From contig CAWFTU010000013.1 in NCBI GenBank assembly GCA_963818725.1, positions 1 through 64,000 on the forward strand: DNA of 64,000 bases, given 5' to 3'. Origin of the DNA: DATFDN01 sp963818725. GTDB taxonomy: Bacteria; Pseudomonadota; Alphaproteobacteria; Acetobacterales; Acetobacteraceae. Both the position numbers and the translations under genes were made by a program. The notes below the pieces were generated by a model. That model was not told the DNA's origin. It ran no database searches and saw nothing but the letters and a program-made list of their open reading frames with translations. Below are positions 50,957 to 58,697 of this stretch, piece by piece; within the stretch, counting starts at the first letter, position 1; each line of letters starts with the position of its first letter.

Positions 50957-52071
50957 TTGATCCGGCTCGGGTAGTGTTGAAATTGCCGCATGGGTGTTCC
51001 AGTTTGGCGGGATGGACCATGTGGACATGCGCAAGCTGCCGGCGGCGGCGCAAGAGGAGCGTCGGCGGCAGGTGGTGGGACTGCGCGAGAGCGGCCTGAC
51101 CTACGAGGCGATCGCAGCCCAGACGGGCCTGACCCGGACGGGGGTGTTCAACATCTGCCGGCGCTTCGCGGCGGCTGGGATGGCGGGCTTGCGAAGCGGA
51201 CCGCGCGGCCCGGAGCCGGGAACCGGGCGGTTTCTCGCGGCGCGGCAGGAGGCAGGGGTTCGTGATCTGATCTGCCGGCGCACGCCGGACGAACTTGGCC
51301 TGCCCTTCGCGCTGTGGAGCCGTGCGGCGGTGCGGGTCCTGATCGAGCAGCGCTGCGGGGTGCGGCTGGCGGTGCGCACCATGGGGACTTACCTGGCGCG
51401 TTGGGGCTTCCCGGCGCAGAAGCCGCTGCGGCGCGCCTATGAGCAGTGCCCGGCTGCGGTGCGGCGCTGGCTGCGGCGGGACTACCCGGCCATTGTGGCC
51501 CGGGCCAAGCGGGAGAAGGGCAGGATCTTCTGGGGTGACGAGACCGGCTTGCGCGCCGATGATGTGCGCGGCCGCAGCTTCGCCCCACGCGGGCAGACCC
51601 CGGTGGTCCGCCCCAATCACCGGCGCGCGGGCGTGGGCCTGATCTCGGCCGTGACCAACAAGGGCGAATTGCGCTGGATGGTGCTGGACGGCGCGATCAA
51701 GGCACCGACGCTGATCCGCTTCCTCGAGCGCCTGATCCGGGACGCCGGGGCCAAGGTGTTCCTGATCCTCGACAACCTGCCGGTCCACCGTGCCCGCGCG
51801 GTGCGGGCATGGCTGGCCGGGCGCACCGCACAGATCGCGGTCTTCCACCTGCCCTCCTACAGTCCCGAGTTGAACCCCGACGAGTGCCTCAACGCCGACC
51901 TGGAGCAGGCTGTCACCCGCAAGCCGCCCGCCCGCGGCAAGCAGCAGCTCAAGCGCACCATCATCAGCCACATGCGCAAGCTCGCGAAGCTGCCCGAGCG
52001 CGTGCGGAGCTACTTCGGGCATCGGCCCGTCCGGTATGCCGCCTGATCCAAGACCACCCAAGCCGGATCCA
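50957..52071 (+). mobile_element. IS630-family insertion sequence (copy B) in nthB
   Basis: The ends are TTGATCCGGCTCGGGTAGT and, inverted, TGGATCCGGCTTGGGTGGT. TA is present on both sides (50955-50956 and 52072-52073). The 1115-bp element has one intact transposase and differs from copy A, so two IS630 types are active in this genome. Confidence 0.92.
51012..52046 (+). CDS. IS630-family transposase
   Basis: A 344-residue transposase. The helix-turn-helix is GLTYEAIAAQTGLTRTGVFNICRRFAAAG, then the winged part ALWSRAAVRVLIEQRCGVRLAVRTMGTYLARWGF. The DDE residues are GRIFWGDETGLRADD, FLILDNLPVHRAR and LPSYSPELNPDECLNADLE. No shift or stop interrupts it, so this copy is probably active. Confidence 0.92.
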   Translation: MDHVDMRKLPAAAQEERRRQVVGLRESGLTYEAIAAQTGLTRTGVFNICRRFAAAGMAGLRSGPRGPEPGTGRFLAARQEAGVRDLICRRTPDELGLPFALWSRAAVRVLIEQRCGVRLAVRTMGTYLARWGFPAQKPLRRAYEQCPAAVRRWLRRDYPAIVARAKREKGRIFWGDETGLRADDVRGRSFAPRGQTPVVRPNHRRAGVGLISAVTNKGELRWMVLDGAIKAPTLIRFLERLIRDAGAKVFLILDNLPVHRARAVRAWLAGRTAQIAVFHLPSYSPELNPDECLNADLEQAVTRKPPARGKQQLKRTIISHMRKLAKLPERVRSYFGHRPVRYAA

Positions 52072-52178
52072 TATGAGCACTGGCTGCACTCGGCCGAGAC
52101 ACTGTTGGTCGAAAAAGGCGTGCTCAGCCGCAAGGATCTGGAGGACCGCAAGGCCCGGCTCGAGAGGGAGGCGTCCTG

Positions 52179-52539
52179 ATGCCCCCGCTCGCCCTGGAAC
52201 AAGTTGACAGCGTTCTGAAGACCGGTGCCTCGACGCGGGTCGATGCCGCGGTGGCGCCACGCTTCCGTCCCGGCGATCGCGTCCTGGTCCGCAACATCAA
52301 TCCGGTCAGCCACACGCGCCTGCCACGCTATGCGCGGCAGGCACGGCGTGATCGAGCGCGACCACGGTGTGTTCGTCTTTCCCGACACGAGCGGCCACGG
52401 TCAGGGACAAAAGCCGCAGCATGTGTACAGCGTCCGCTTCGCGGCCCGGGAGTTATGGGGTGAGCAGGCCCCCGCGCGCGACACCCTAAACCTCGACCTG
52501 TTCGACGACTACTTGGAATGCGCCGGAGACGGTCAGTGA
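52179..52539 (+). pseudogene. nitrile hydratase beta subunit, C-terminal part, frameshifted
   Basis: ATG 52179 overlaps the stop of the N-terminal part. The frame gives APRFRPGDRVLVRNINPVSHTRLPRYAR and then shifts near 52335. The next frame continues GRHGVIERDHGVFVFPDTSGHGQGQKPQHVYSVRFAARELWG...LDLFDDYLE to 52539. This is the barrel half of the beta subunit that closes over the alpha-subunit metal site. With the shift corrected it would be about 120 residues. Confidence 0.8.
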
Positions 52540-52907
52540 CTGAATCAGGGCTCCCCGCCGGCGCCGCGATGCCCGAGCTGCCGATGGACGAGCAGGGTCC
52601 GGTGTTCCGCGAGCCTTGGGAGGCGCAGGCCTTCGCCATGGTGCTGAAGCTGTACCAAGGCGGCCATTTCACCTGGCCGGAGTGGGTGGAGCACCTGAGC
52701 GCGGAGATTCGCGCCGCCCAGCGCGGGGGCGACCGCGATCTAGGCCACAGCTACTACCGGCACTGGCTGGCGGCGCTGGAGAAACTCGTCGCCGCCAAGG
52801 AGCTGGTGCCACGGCGCGAGATTCTGGCGCGCGAGGCGGAGATCGCGGCCAATTCCGCCGACCGGCACGACCATGTGGCCCGGCGGGAGCCAGCGGCGGT
52901 GGCCTGA
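52536..52907 (+). CDS. nitrile hydratase accessory protein (metallochaperone-like)
   Basis: GTG 52536 overlaps the preceding stop. The 123-residue protein reads LPMDEQGPVFREPWEAQAFAMVLKLYQGGHFTWPEWVEHLSAEIR...YYRHWLAALEKLVAAKELVPRREILAREAEIA. It resembles the beta-subunit N-terminal fold, as nitrile hydratase activators do; they help load the metal into the alpha subunit. Its position as last gene of the operon is typical. It is intact. Confidence 0.85.
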   Translation: MTESGLPAGAAMPELPMDEQGPVFREPWEAQAFAMVLKLYQGGHFTWPEWVEHLSAEIRAAQRGGDRDLGHSYYRHWLAALEKLVAAKELVPRREILAREAEIAANSADRHDHVARREPAAVA

Positions 52908-52939
52908 CTTCGGCGAGGCAGCGCCGCCGCGTACGATTT

Positions 52940-54871
52940 TCATGCCCTCAGGGCCAGGACGGAGCGCCTGGACGAGCGCAGCCGGACGCCCCGGTTGCGC
53001 CGGAGCGCGTACAACAGCGCCCGCAACCCTTCCGTCGCGCCGACCAGGCGACGCGCGCGGTCCGCGTGCGTCCCGCGCAGCGCCGGAGCGCCGCCCATGT
53101 CGTGGAGATGCAGCAAGGTTGCGCTCGAAATCAGCGCGAGATGCGTGAACGCCTGGGGGAAGTTGCCCAGGAAGCTGCCCGTCTGCGCGTCGACCTCCTC
53201 GGCATAGAGACCGACATCGTTGGCGCGAGCGAGCAGCTGCTTGAACAGGCGGCCGGCGTTCTCGCTGCGGCCAACCGCCAGCAGCGCGTCCACCAACCAG
53301 AAACTGGTGATGAGGAACGCCCCCTCGCCGCCGGCAAGGCCGTCCTCGCTCCGGTACCGGTAGACGAGGTCGCCGCTCCCGAGTTCGCGCTCGACGTAGC
53401 GCACCGTCTCCGCGAGCAGCGCGTCGTCGAGCGGCATCCCGAGCATCTGTAGTTGCAGCAGCGCCGCGTCGGCCTCGTCGCCACCGAACGCCTGGACAAG
53501 ATGGGGCGGCTCACCGGTGGTCCCGTTCCGGTGGATGGCGGCGAGGATCGCTGCCCGCGTCGCCTCCCACGTGGGGTCGGCGCCGAACAACCGGATCGCG
53601 CGGTCGAGCGCGACCCAAGCCGTCGCCTTGCCGTGTACGAAGTCACGGTCATCCGAGCGGGCCTCCCACAGACCCTGCTCAGGTCTCTGCCAAACGCGGC
53701 AGACGTGGTCAGCGGAGGCCCGCAAGTAGTTCGCCTCGTCCTTGCGCAGTCGCCAGCCGAGCCCGACCCGCAGGAGCGCCCAGTCGAGAACCTCGCCATG
53801 CACGTCGAGCTGCATCTGGCTGTAGGCGCCGTTGCCGACGCGGACCGGGCGGCTGCCCTCGTAGCCGTCGAGATGGTCGAGCGTGCGCTCGGGCAAGTAC
53901 GGCTCGCCGTCGATGTTGTACATGATGTGCACCGTCGAGCCCTCGCGGAAGCAGCGGTGCACCAAGAACTCAGCGAAACGCCGGGCCTCTCCGGAGTAGC
54001 CGAGCACGCCGAATGCGTAGAGTGTCAGGCTGGCATCCCGCAGCCAGCAGTAACGATAGTCCCAGTTGCGCTCGCCTCCGATCTCCTCGGGCAACGAGGT
54101 GGTCGGGGCGGCGACCAAGGCGCCGGTCGGCGCGTAGGTCAGAAGCTTGAGGGTCAACGCGCTGCGCATGACCGCGCCCTGGTGAGGTCCGCGGTAGCGG
54201 CTGTATTCGATCCACTCGCGCCAAAAGGCCAGGGTCGTTTCGAGCAGACGGTCGCCGTGACAGCGCGGATCGGCGATCGGCTCGACCTGCGTCAGCACAG
54301 CCGTCTCTGCCGCGCCGGGGCAGAGGCACAAGCGGATGGTGGCGCCGTCGTCGTCGATCTCGGCTGCGCCGCCGCACCACAGGCTGAGGCTGCCAGCGCG
54401 GAGCGCGCCGTCGTCCCCCCGTGCAAGGGCGAGCGGGGCCGTGGAGAAACCCATGCCGCGGGGGCGGAAGCGCGTGGTGAGCCAAACCTGTCCCTCGACG
54501 CCTTCGAAGCGTCGCACCAGCCAGCACGGCGCGTTGAGCGAGACGTGGTCATGCACGGACGCGTCCCGGCTGCGTCCAACGGGCATGAAATCGGTGACGG
54601 TCGCCACGCCGGAGGCGGTGCGGAACGTGGTCCTGAGCACGGCCGTGCCGGGCACGTAGGCGCGTGACACCTCGACGAGGCCGTCGGGCAGCACGTCCCA
54701 AAAGCCGCCGCGCTCGGCATCGAGCAGGCGAAAGAAGACCGGGGCGCTGTCAAACCGGCGCAGACAACACCAGTCCACGCTGCCGGAGCTGGATACGAGG
54801 GCGCTGCCGTGGCAGTCGCCGATCAGCGCGTAGTCGCCGATCGGACGGTAGCGCCGTCCATTCTCAGCCAT
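52940..54871 (-). CDS. glycoside hydrolase family 15 protein (glucoamylase/trehalase type)
   Basis: A 643-residue cytoplasmic GH15 enzyme. The N-terminal beta-sandwich starts YRPIGDYALIGDCHGSALVSSSGSVDWCCLRRFDS. The (alpha/alpha)6 barrel contains SLPEEIGGERNWDYRYCWLRDASLTLYAF, LWEARSDDRDFVHGKATAWVALDRAI (first catalytic Glu region) and AEEVDAQTGSFLGNFPQAFTHLALI (second catalytic Glu region). It hydrolyses alpha-glucosidic bonds in maltodextrins or trehalose. ATG 54871 gives the normal start; the frame is open upstream without conserved sequence. No signal peptide. Confidence 0.9.
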   Translation of the reverse strand: MAENGRRYRPIGDYALIGDCHGSALVSSSGSVDWCCLRRFDSAPVFFRLLDAERGGFWDVLPDGLVEVSRAYVPGTAVLRTTFRTASGVATVTDFMPVGRSRDASVHDHVSLNAPCWLVRRFEGVEGQVWLTTRFRPRGMGFSTAPLALARGDDGALRAGSLSLWCGGAAEIDDDGATIRLCLCPGAAETAVLTQVEPIADPRCHGDRLLETTLAFWREWIEYSRYRGPHQGAVMRSALTLKLLTYAPTGALVAAPTTSLPEEIGGERNWDYRYCWLRDASLTLYAFGVLGYSGEARRFAEFLVHRCFREGSTVHIMYNIDGEPYLPERTLDHLDGYEGSRPVRVGNGAYSQMQLDVHGEVLDWALLRVGLGWRLRKDEANYLRASADHVCRVWQRPEQGLWEARSDDRDFVHGKATAWVALDRAIRLFGADPTWEATRAAILAAIHRNGTTGEPPHLVQAFGGDEADAALLQLQMLGMPLDDALLAETVRYVERELGSGDLVYRYRSEDGLAGGEGAFLITSFWLVDALLAVGRSENAGRLFKQLLARANDVGLYAEEVDAQTGSFLGNFPQAFTHLALISSATLLHLHDMGGAPALRGTHADRARRLVGATEGLRALLYALRRNRGVRLRSSRRSVLALRA

Positions 54872-55185
54872 GCTCTTCAGTTCGCTGGAGCGGGGAAATC
54901 CGGGCGCCTTGCCGACATGGAGCCTCGCGGCGGCTTGGGCAAGGCGGGCCGAGGGTGTGGGCGCGGTGAAGCATATTCCATTCTTCGCGGCCACAACGGC
55001 ATGGGTTACGCCCGGGGGACACGGCCAAATTGAATGTGGCCGTAACGACTTCCGAGTGGTGAGGGGCGGCGTCGCGCCTTCATGTTGCAGTGCAGCAAGC
55101 CGCTCCCATATTACCGGCAACAGGTAGAGGAGGCGTCCGACCTATGGCACCACCGGGCCGCGCCCGGTTTGAAAGGACCCTGAAC

Positions 55186-55338
55186 ATGACTATGCTAGAG
55201 ACAGCGGGCGAGGCTATGCTACTCGCCCACGCCGGCGAGCGGGAGATCGCGGCGGCCCTGGCGACCGGGGCACACCGCCTCGGGGAACGGATCCGGGCCT
55301 GGCTGGATCGCTCCCGCCCGTCTGTCCGGACGAAGTAG
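55186..55338 (+). CDS. small helical hypothetical protein
   Basis: ATG 55186, after GAAAGGACCC, encodes 50 residues: MLETAGEAMLLAHAGEREIAAALATGAHRLGERIRAWLDR. It is probably one long amphipathic helix, without signal peptide or membrane segment. I do not recognise it. It is divergent from the GH15 gene and close to a damaged secreted-protein gene. Confidence 0.4.
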   Translation: MTMLETAGEAMLLAHAGEREIAAALATGAHRLGERIRAWLDRSRPSVRTK

Positions 55339-55444
55339 CGGAGACGATCGCTCCTATCCCGGCTCAAGCACGCCCATGATGCCCCGGTTTCGCCCGCCTT
55401 GGAGGGCGGCGGAGATGCCGGGCGCGCGACTTGCGAGTGGTCGT

Positions 55445-55756
55445 TCACTGGTTCGTCCTCATCACCTCCTCTGAGAGCATTCTTCCGTTCGACATGTTCT
55501 TGTCGGGTATCATGAACATCTTGCCCCCGTGCACCATCACCATGGTCCCGGGCCACATTGGCACGGCCCCTCGCATCGCCATGTCCATCATACCCTTGTC
55601 GGTTATCTTTATTTAAACGACCGAACCGCGGGGTGTGATCATGATCACCGTGTCTTCCCAGGAGGACGAGCCCGGAGGGGCCCCCTGCGCCAAAGCGGCC
55701 CCGCTGCCGATCGCGGTGAGCAACGCAGCGGCAATCACGATCTTCCTCATAAGCAT
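55445..55756 (-). pseudogene. Met-rich secreted small protein with an in-frame ochre stop
   Basis: AGGAG precedes ATG 55756. A signal peptide (LMRKIVIAAALLTAIGSGAALAQG) leads into SSSWEDTVIMITPRGSVV, then TAA at 55613-55615. The same frame continues IKITDKGMMDMAMRGAVPMWPGTMVMVHGGKMFMIPDKNMSNGRMLSEEVM to 55445. The Met spacing suggests a periplasmic copper- or silver-binding role, as an inference. No frameshift is needed, so a single substitution could have made the stop. Confidence 0.6.
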
Positions 55757-56056
55757 TGGTCTCCTGTTCCTCGCACTACGCGTAAAGCCGGGTACAATTT
55801 CGGATTGGCGGACGGGTGAGTGAAATGCCGGCTGCGCATGGGATTGATACGAGGGTCATCGATGCACATCAGGGCCATTGGGCCTAACCCATGGCGCGCT
55901 CGTGTCGCGGTGCCGCCGCTGGCGCGGGCGCGCCGGAAGGGATCGATGCCGGCCCCCTCGGTACTCGCCCTCGCCACGCTCGACGAGACGGAGAGGCTGG
56001 GTGAGGCCTTGCGCTCCGGCGCGGCGAGGAAGCGGCGCCCGGTCCCATTCGTTCGC
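55757..56056 (+). other. 300-base gap with no clear gene
   Basis: A plus-strand frame from about 55946 (MPAPSVLALATLDETERLGEALRSG) runs into the antisense of the cytochrome gene and is probably not real. No structured RNA or repeat is evident. Confidence 0.35.
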
Positions 56057-56509
56057 CTAGCGTGCCCTAAATTGCTTGTGGCAGGTCTTGCACGCGTCTC
56101 CGAGCACCTGGACCTGCTGGGCGAATGCCGCCTGGTCGCCGGAGTCCGCGATCTTTTGCAGCTTGGTCGCCTGCTGCACCAGGTTCTGCGCGTCCTTCTC
56201 GAAGGTGGCCCGGTCAGTCCAGATGGCGGGCAGCGCCTTCGTGTTGTGACCCTGCTCGGAGCCGGGCGGGAACATCTTCAGGAATTCGCCCTCCCATAGG
56301 GTCAAGGCTTTGGCGGCGGGGGCGAACGGCTTCACGTCGGGAATCTTGTTCTTGGCGGCCTGCAACAGCCCGATGAAGGTGCCCCCCACCAGGGCCTGGC
56401 CGGCCTGCCGGGTGGCGATGATGTCGAGATCGGCCGGGGGCGCGGCGGCGCGCGCCACGCCGACAGCGCACGCCGCCGCCATACAGAGCACCAGAAGCTT
56501 GCTGGTCAT
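56057..56509 (-). CDS. cytochrome c' (c-556 type)
   Basis: A 150-residue periplasmic protein. A signal peptide (MTSKLLVLCMAAACAVGVARAAA) is followed by a four-helix-bundle sequence (IIATRQAGQALVGGTFIGLLQAAKN, ALTLWEGEFLKMFPPGSEQG, TDRATFEKDAQNLVQQATKLQ) and the C-terminal haem site CKTCHKQF. C-terminal CxxCH with this helix pattern is cytochrome c'. Members bind NO or carry electrons; the partner is unknown. Confidence 0.88.
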   Translation of the reverse strand: MTSKLLVLCMAAACAVGVARAAAPPADLDIIATRQAGQALVGGTFIGLLQAAKNKIPDVKPFAPAAKALTLWEGEFLKMFPPGSEQGHNTKALPAIWTDRATFEKDAQNLVQQATKLQKIADSGDQAAFAQQVQVLGDACKTCHKQFRAR

Positions 56510-56608
56510 TGAACATTCTCCTTTGCGCTGACGATCGCCGACGCCATCATGCGCATTCTTCCCATGGCCCCGCCAGCGCCAACTCCCAAAGTTCACGCAA
56601 GGACCATC

Positions 56609-57191
56609 ATGGCAGCGATCCGTTCCGTCGCCGTTTTCTGCGGCTCTCGTCCTGGCGACAGCGCCGATTTCGTTGCTGCCGCCTGTGCGCTGGGGCGGGG
56701 GCTCGCTCAAGCCGACATGCGCCTCATCTTCGGCGGCGGCCGCATAGGGCTGATGGGCGCGCTCGCCGAATTCGGCGCTGGCAGCCGGTGGCGACGTGAT
56801 CGGCGTGATCCCGGAGTTCCTGACCCGCCTCGAGGTCGCGCATGCCGGAGTGGCTGAGCTGATCGTCACCGACAGCATGCACGCCCGCAAGCAGCTCATG
56901 TACGAGCTGTCGGACGCCTTCGTCGTGCTGCCCGGCGGGCTCGGCACGATGGATGAGGCGATGGAGATCATCACCTGGCGGCAGTTGCGGCTGCACGACA
57001 AGCCGATCCTCCTCTGTGACGTCGCCGGCTCCGCCGCTCCGCTGGTCGCGGCGATCGACGCCGCGATCACGCGCGGCTTCGCGCTTCCCGAGTCGCGGCG
57101 CCTGTTCCAAGTCACCGACGGCGTCGTGGCGACCCTGGAGGCCCTGGGCGCCCTGCCGCTCGGAGAGGGCGGGCCGGCAGAGCGCATGTAG
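56609..57191 (+). pseudogene. LOG-family protein (putative lysine decarboxylase fold), frameshifted
   Basis: ATG 56609 (AAGGA upstream) begins AAIRSVAVFCGSRPGDSADFVAAACALGRGLAQADMRLIFGGGRIGLMGALAEF. One extra G near 56782 (TTCGCGC seen as TTCGGCGC) shifts the frame. The second part continues GGDVIGVIPEFLTRLEVAH, HARKQLMYELSDAFVVLPGGLGTMDEAMEI, including the PGGxGTxxE motif. LOG enzymes release cytokinin bases or hydrolyse nucleotide 5'-monophosphates. With the shift repaired it is a complete 193-residue protein. Confidence 0.85.
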
Positions 57192-57194
57192 GCT

Positions 57195-57246
57195 TGAGCC
57201 TCCCCAAACCCCTTCCGCGAGGCGAGGGGGCCGGGGAGAGGAGGCT
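57195..57246. repeat. REP-like palindrome between convergent genes
   Basis: GAGCCTCCCCAAACCCCTTC and the facing GGGGGCCGGGGAGAGGAGGCTC form a long hairpin just after the LOG stop and before the end of the phosphatase gene. It could end both transcripts. Confidence 0.75.
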
Positions 57247-57248
57247 CA

Positions 57249-57804
57249 TCACACCCGCCAGGAAATCTCGGCCGGGGCCGGGGCGGTCGGATCGAAGCGC
57301 ATCCAGGTGCCATTGGGCACGCTCTGCCCGGTCAGCGCCATGATGAACCCCCAATGCGACACGATCAGCGTGTCCGACCAGTCGGGCAAAGCCGCCATCT
57401 CGGCGCGGAACCGCGCGGCGCGGTCCAGCACCGCCGCCGCGGGCTCGCCCAGCGCGGGCCACCAGAATCTCGTCGATGCGGGAGAAGTCGATGTCCGGCC
57501 AGGCGAGCATCAGCTCGGTGCAGGGCGTGCCGATGTCGCAGGCAAAGGCGCAGCGCTCGCGCACCACGGGATTCACGATGACCGGCACCCCCAGCGTGCG
57601 CGCCACCGGCGCCGCCGTCTGCAAGGCGCGGGTATAGGGCGAGACGATGATGCGCCCCACCTTGGCCTCGGCCAGGGTGGTCGCCGCCTCCTCGGCTTGC
57701 GTGTGCCCAAGCGGTGTCAGCCGCGCGTCGATGATCCCTGGGTCTCTCTTGGTGGCGGTGAAATGGAGGTTGAACTCGCTCTGGCCGTGGCGCAGCAGAA
57801 TCAT
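57249..57804 (-). pseudogene. histidine phosphatase family protein, frameshifted
   Basis: ATG 57804 gives ILLRHGQSEFN with the catalytic RHG, then DARLTPLGHTQAEEAATTL, IIVSPYTRALQTAAPVA and VVRERCAFACDIG. Near 57466 GATCTGG appears as GATTCTGG. The next frame carries AAVLDRAARFRAEMAALPDWSDTLIVSHWGFIMALTG to 57249, including the second catalytic His in VSHWG. Joined length is about 184 residues. The phosphate substrate is unknown. Confidence 0.82.
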
Positions 57805-57903
57805 GCCGGGGGCATACAAGGGGCGGCCAGGCACAGCAACCGAGCGCGAAAAATTTGTCTCTTTGCCGCCGCGCTCTTATCTGTGAGGGTGAGGAGAAGC
57901 GAG

Positions 57904-58575
57904 ATGGATTTTGGCACCGGCTTTCCCGTCGATCTGGTCCTGTTCGGGATGATCGCCGTATTCCTGATCCTGCGCCTGCGCAGCATCCTCGGCCGGCGCA
58001 CCGGGCTGGAGCGCCAGCAGCAGCCCTTCCAGCCGCCCCAGCAACCGAGCCGCCCGGGACCGATCATTGAGGGACGCGCGGAACCGGTCCCGTCCCCTGC
58101 CGCGCGGGTCATGCCGGAGCCGAACAGCGCGCTGGGAGAGACGCTCGCGCGGATGCGCGCGGTCGATCGCGGCTTCGACCCTGCCCGGTTCCTGGAAGGC
58201 GCTGAATCGGCCTTTCGCATGATCGTCGCCGCCTTTGCCGCCGGCGACCGCGCGCAGCTTCGCGGCCTAGCCGCCAACGATGTCTACCAGGCGTTCGAGC
58301 AGGCGATCGCCGCCCGCGAGCAGGCCGGCCACGTCCAGGTCAGCGACATCCGCGCCATCCAGAGCGCCACGATCGAGAGCGCCGAACTGACCGGCACACG
58401 AGCGCATGTGGGGGTGCGGTTCGTCTCCGATCAAACGAGCCTCGTGAGGGACCGGGACGGCCATTTCGTCTCGGGGTCCGAGGGCGTGACCGAGCTGGTC
58501 GATGACTGGACGTTTGAGCGCGACCTCAGTTCGCGCGACCCGGCCTGGCGGCTGGTTAGCGTGCGGGGCGGCTGA
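57904..58575 (+). CDS. Tim44/TimA-like domain protein
   Basis: A 223-residue protein. An N-terminal membrane segment (LVLFGMIAVFLILRLRSILG) is followed by a Gln/Pro-rich linker and a C-terminal Tim44-like domain: FLEGAESAFRMIVAAFAAGDRAQLRGLAANDVYQAFEQAI and SAELTGTRAHVGVRFVSDQTSLVRDRDGHFVSGSEGVTELVDDWTFERDL. Alphaproteobacterial members are relatives of the mitochondrial import protein Tim44 and sit on the inner membrane, where their job is not settled. Confidence 0.88.
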   Translation: MDFGTGFPVDLVLFGMIAVFLILRLRSILGRRTGLERQQQPFQPPQQPSRPGPIIEGRAEPVPSPAARVMPEPNSALGETLARMRAVDRGFDPARFLEGAESAFRMIVAAFAAGDRAQLRGLAANDVYQAFEQAIAAREQAGHVQVSDIRAIQSATIESAELTGTRAHVGVRFVSDQTSLVRDRDGHFVSGSEGVTELVDDWTFERDLSSRDPAWRLVSVRGG

Positions 58576-58697
58576 GCAGAAACGTCATTGCCGGGCCTGA
58601 CCTGGCAATCCAACCCGACGTTCAAGCGACGCACATTCTGTGTTGGACGCGCGGGTCACGCCCGCGCATGACGATCTGGAATGAGCCTGTTTTCGCT

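Larger units (their letters stand above)
50751..52179 (+). pseudogene. nthB: nitrile hydratase beta subunit, N-terminal part, interrupted by IS630
   Basis: The first piece (50751-50956) reads MNGIHDLGGMHGMGPIAPEPNESLFHEEWERRMFGLF...FRHAIERMDPARYLKSPYY. After the IS630 element it resumes at 52074 with EHWLHSAETLLVEKGVLSRKDLEDRK and stops at 52177-52179. Removing the element and one TA restores YYEHW exactly. The joined product (about 105 residues) is only the N-terminal half of a usual beta subunit. The rest is a separate gene starting in the stop (TGATG), as in three-subunit enzymes such as toyocamycin nitrile hydratase or thiocyanate hydrolase. Confidence 0.88.

Noticed and set aside
55820..56299. 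159-codon plus-strand frame across the cytochrome c' gene
   Set aside because: Its second half is antisense to the cytochrome and the first half has no recognisable features.
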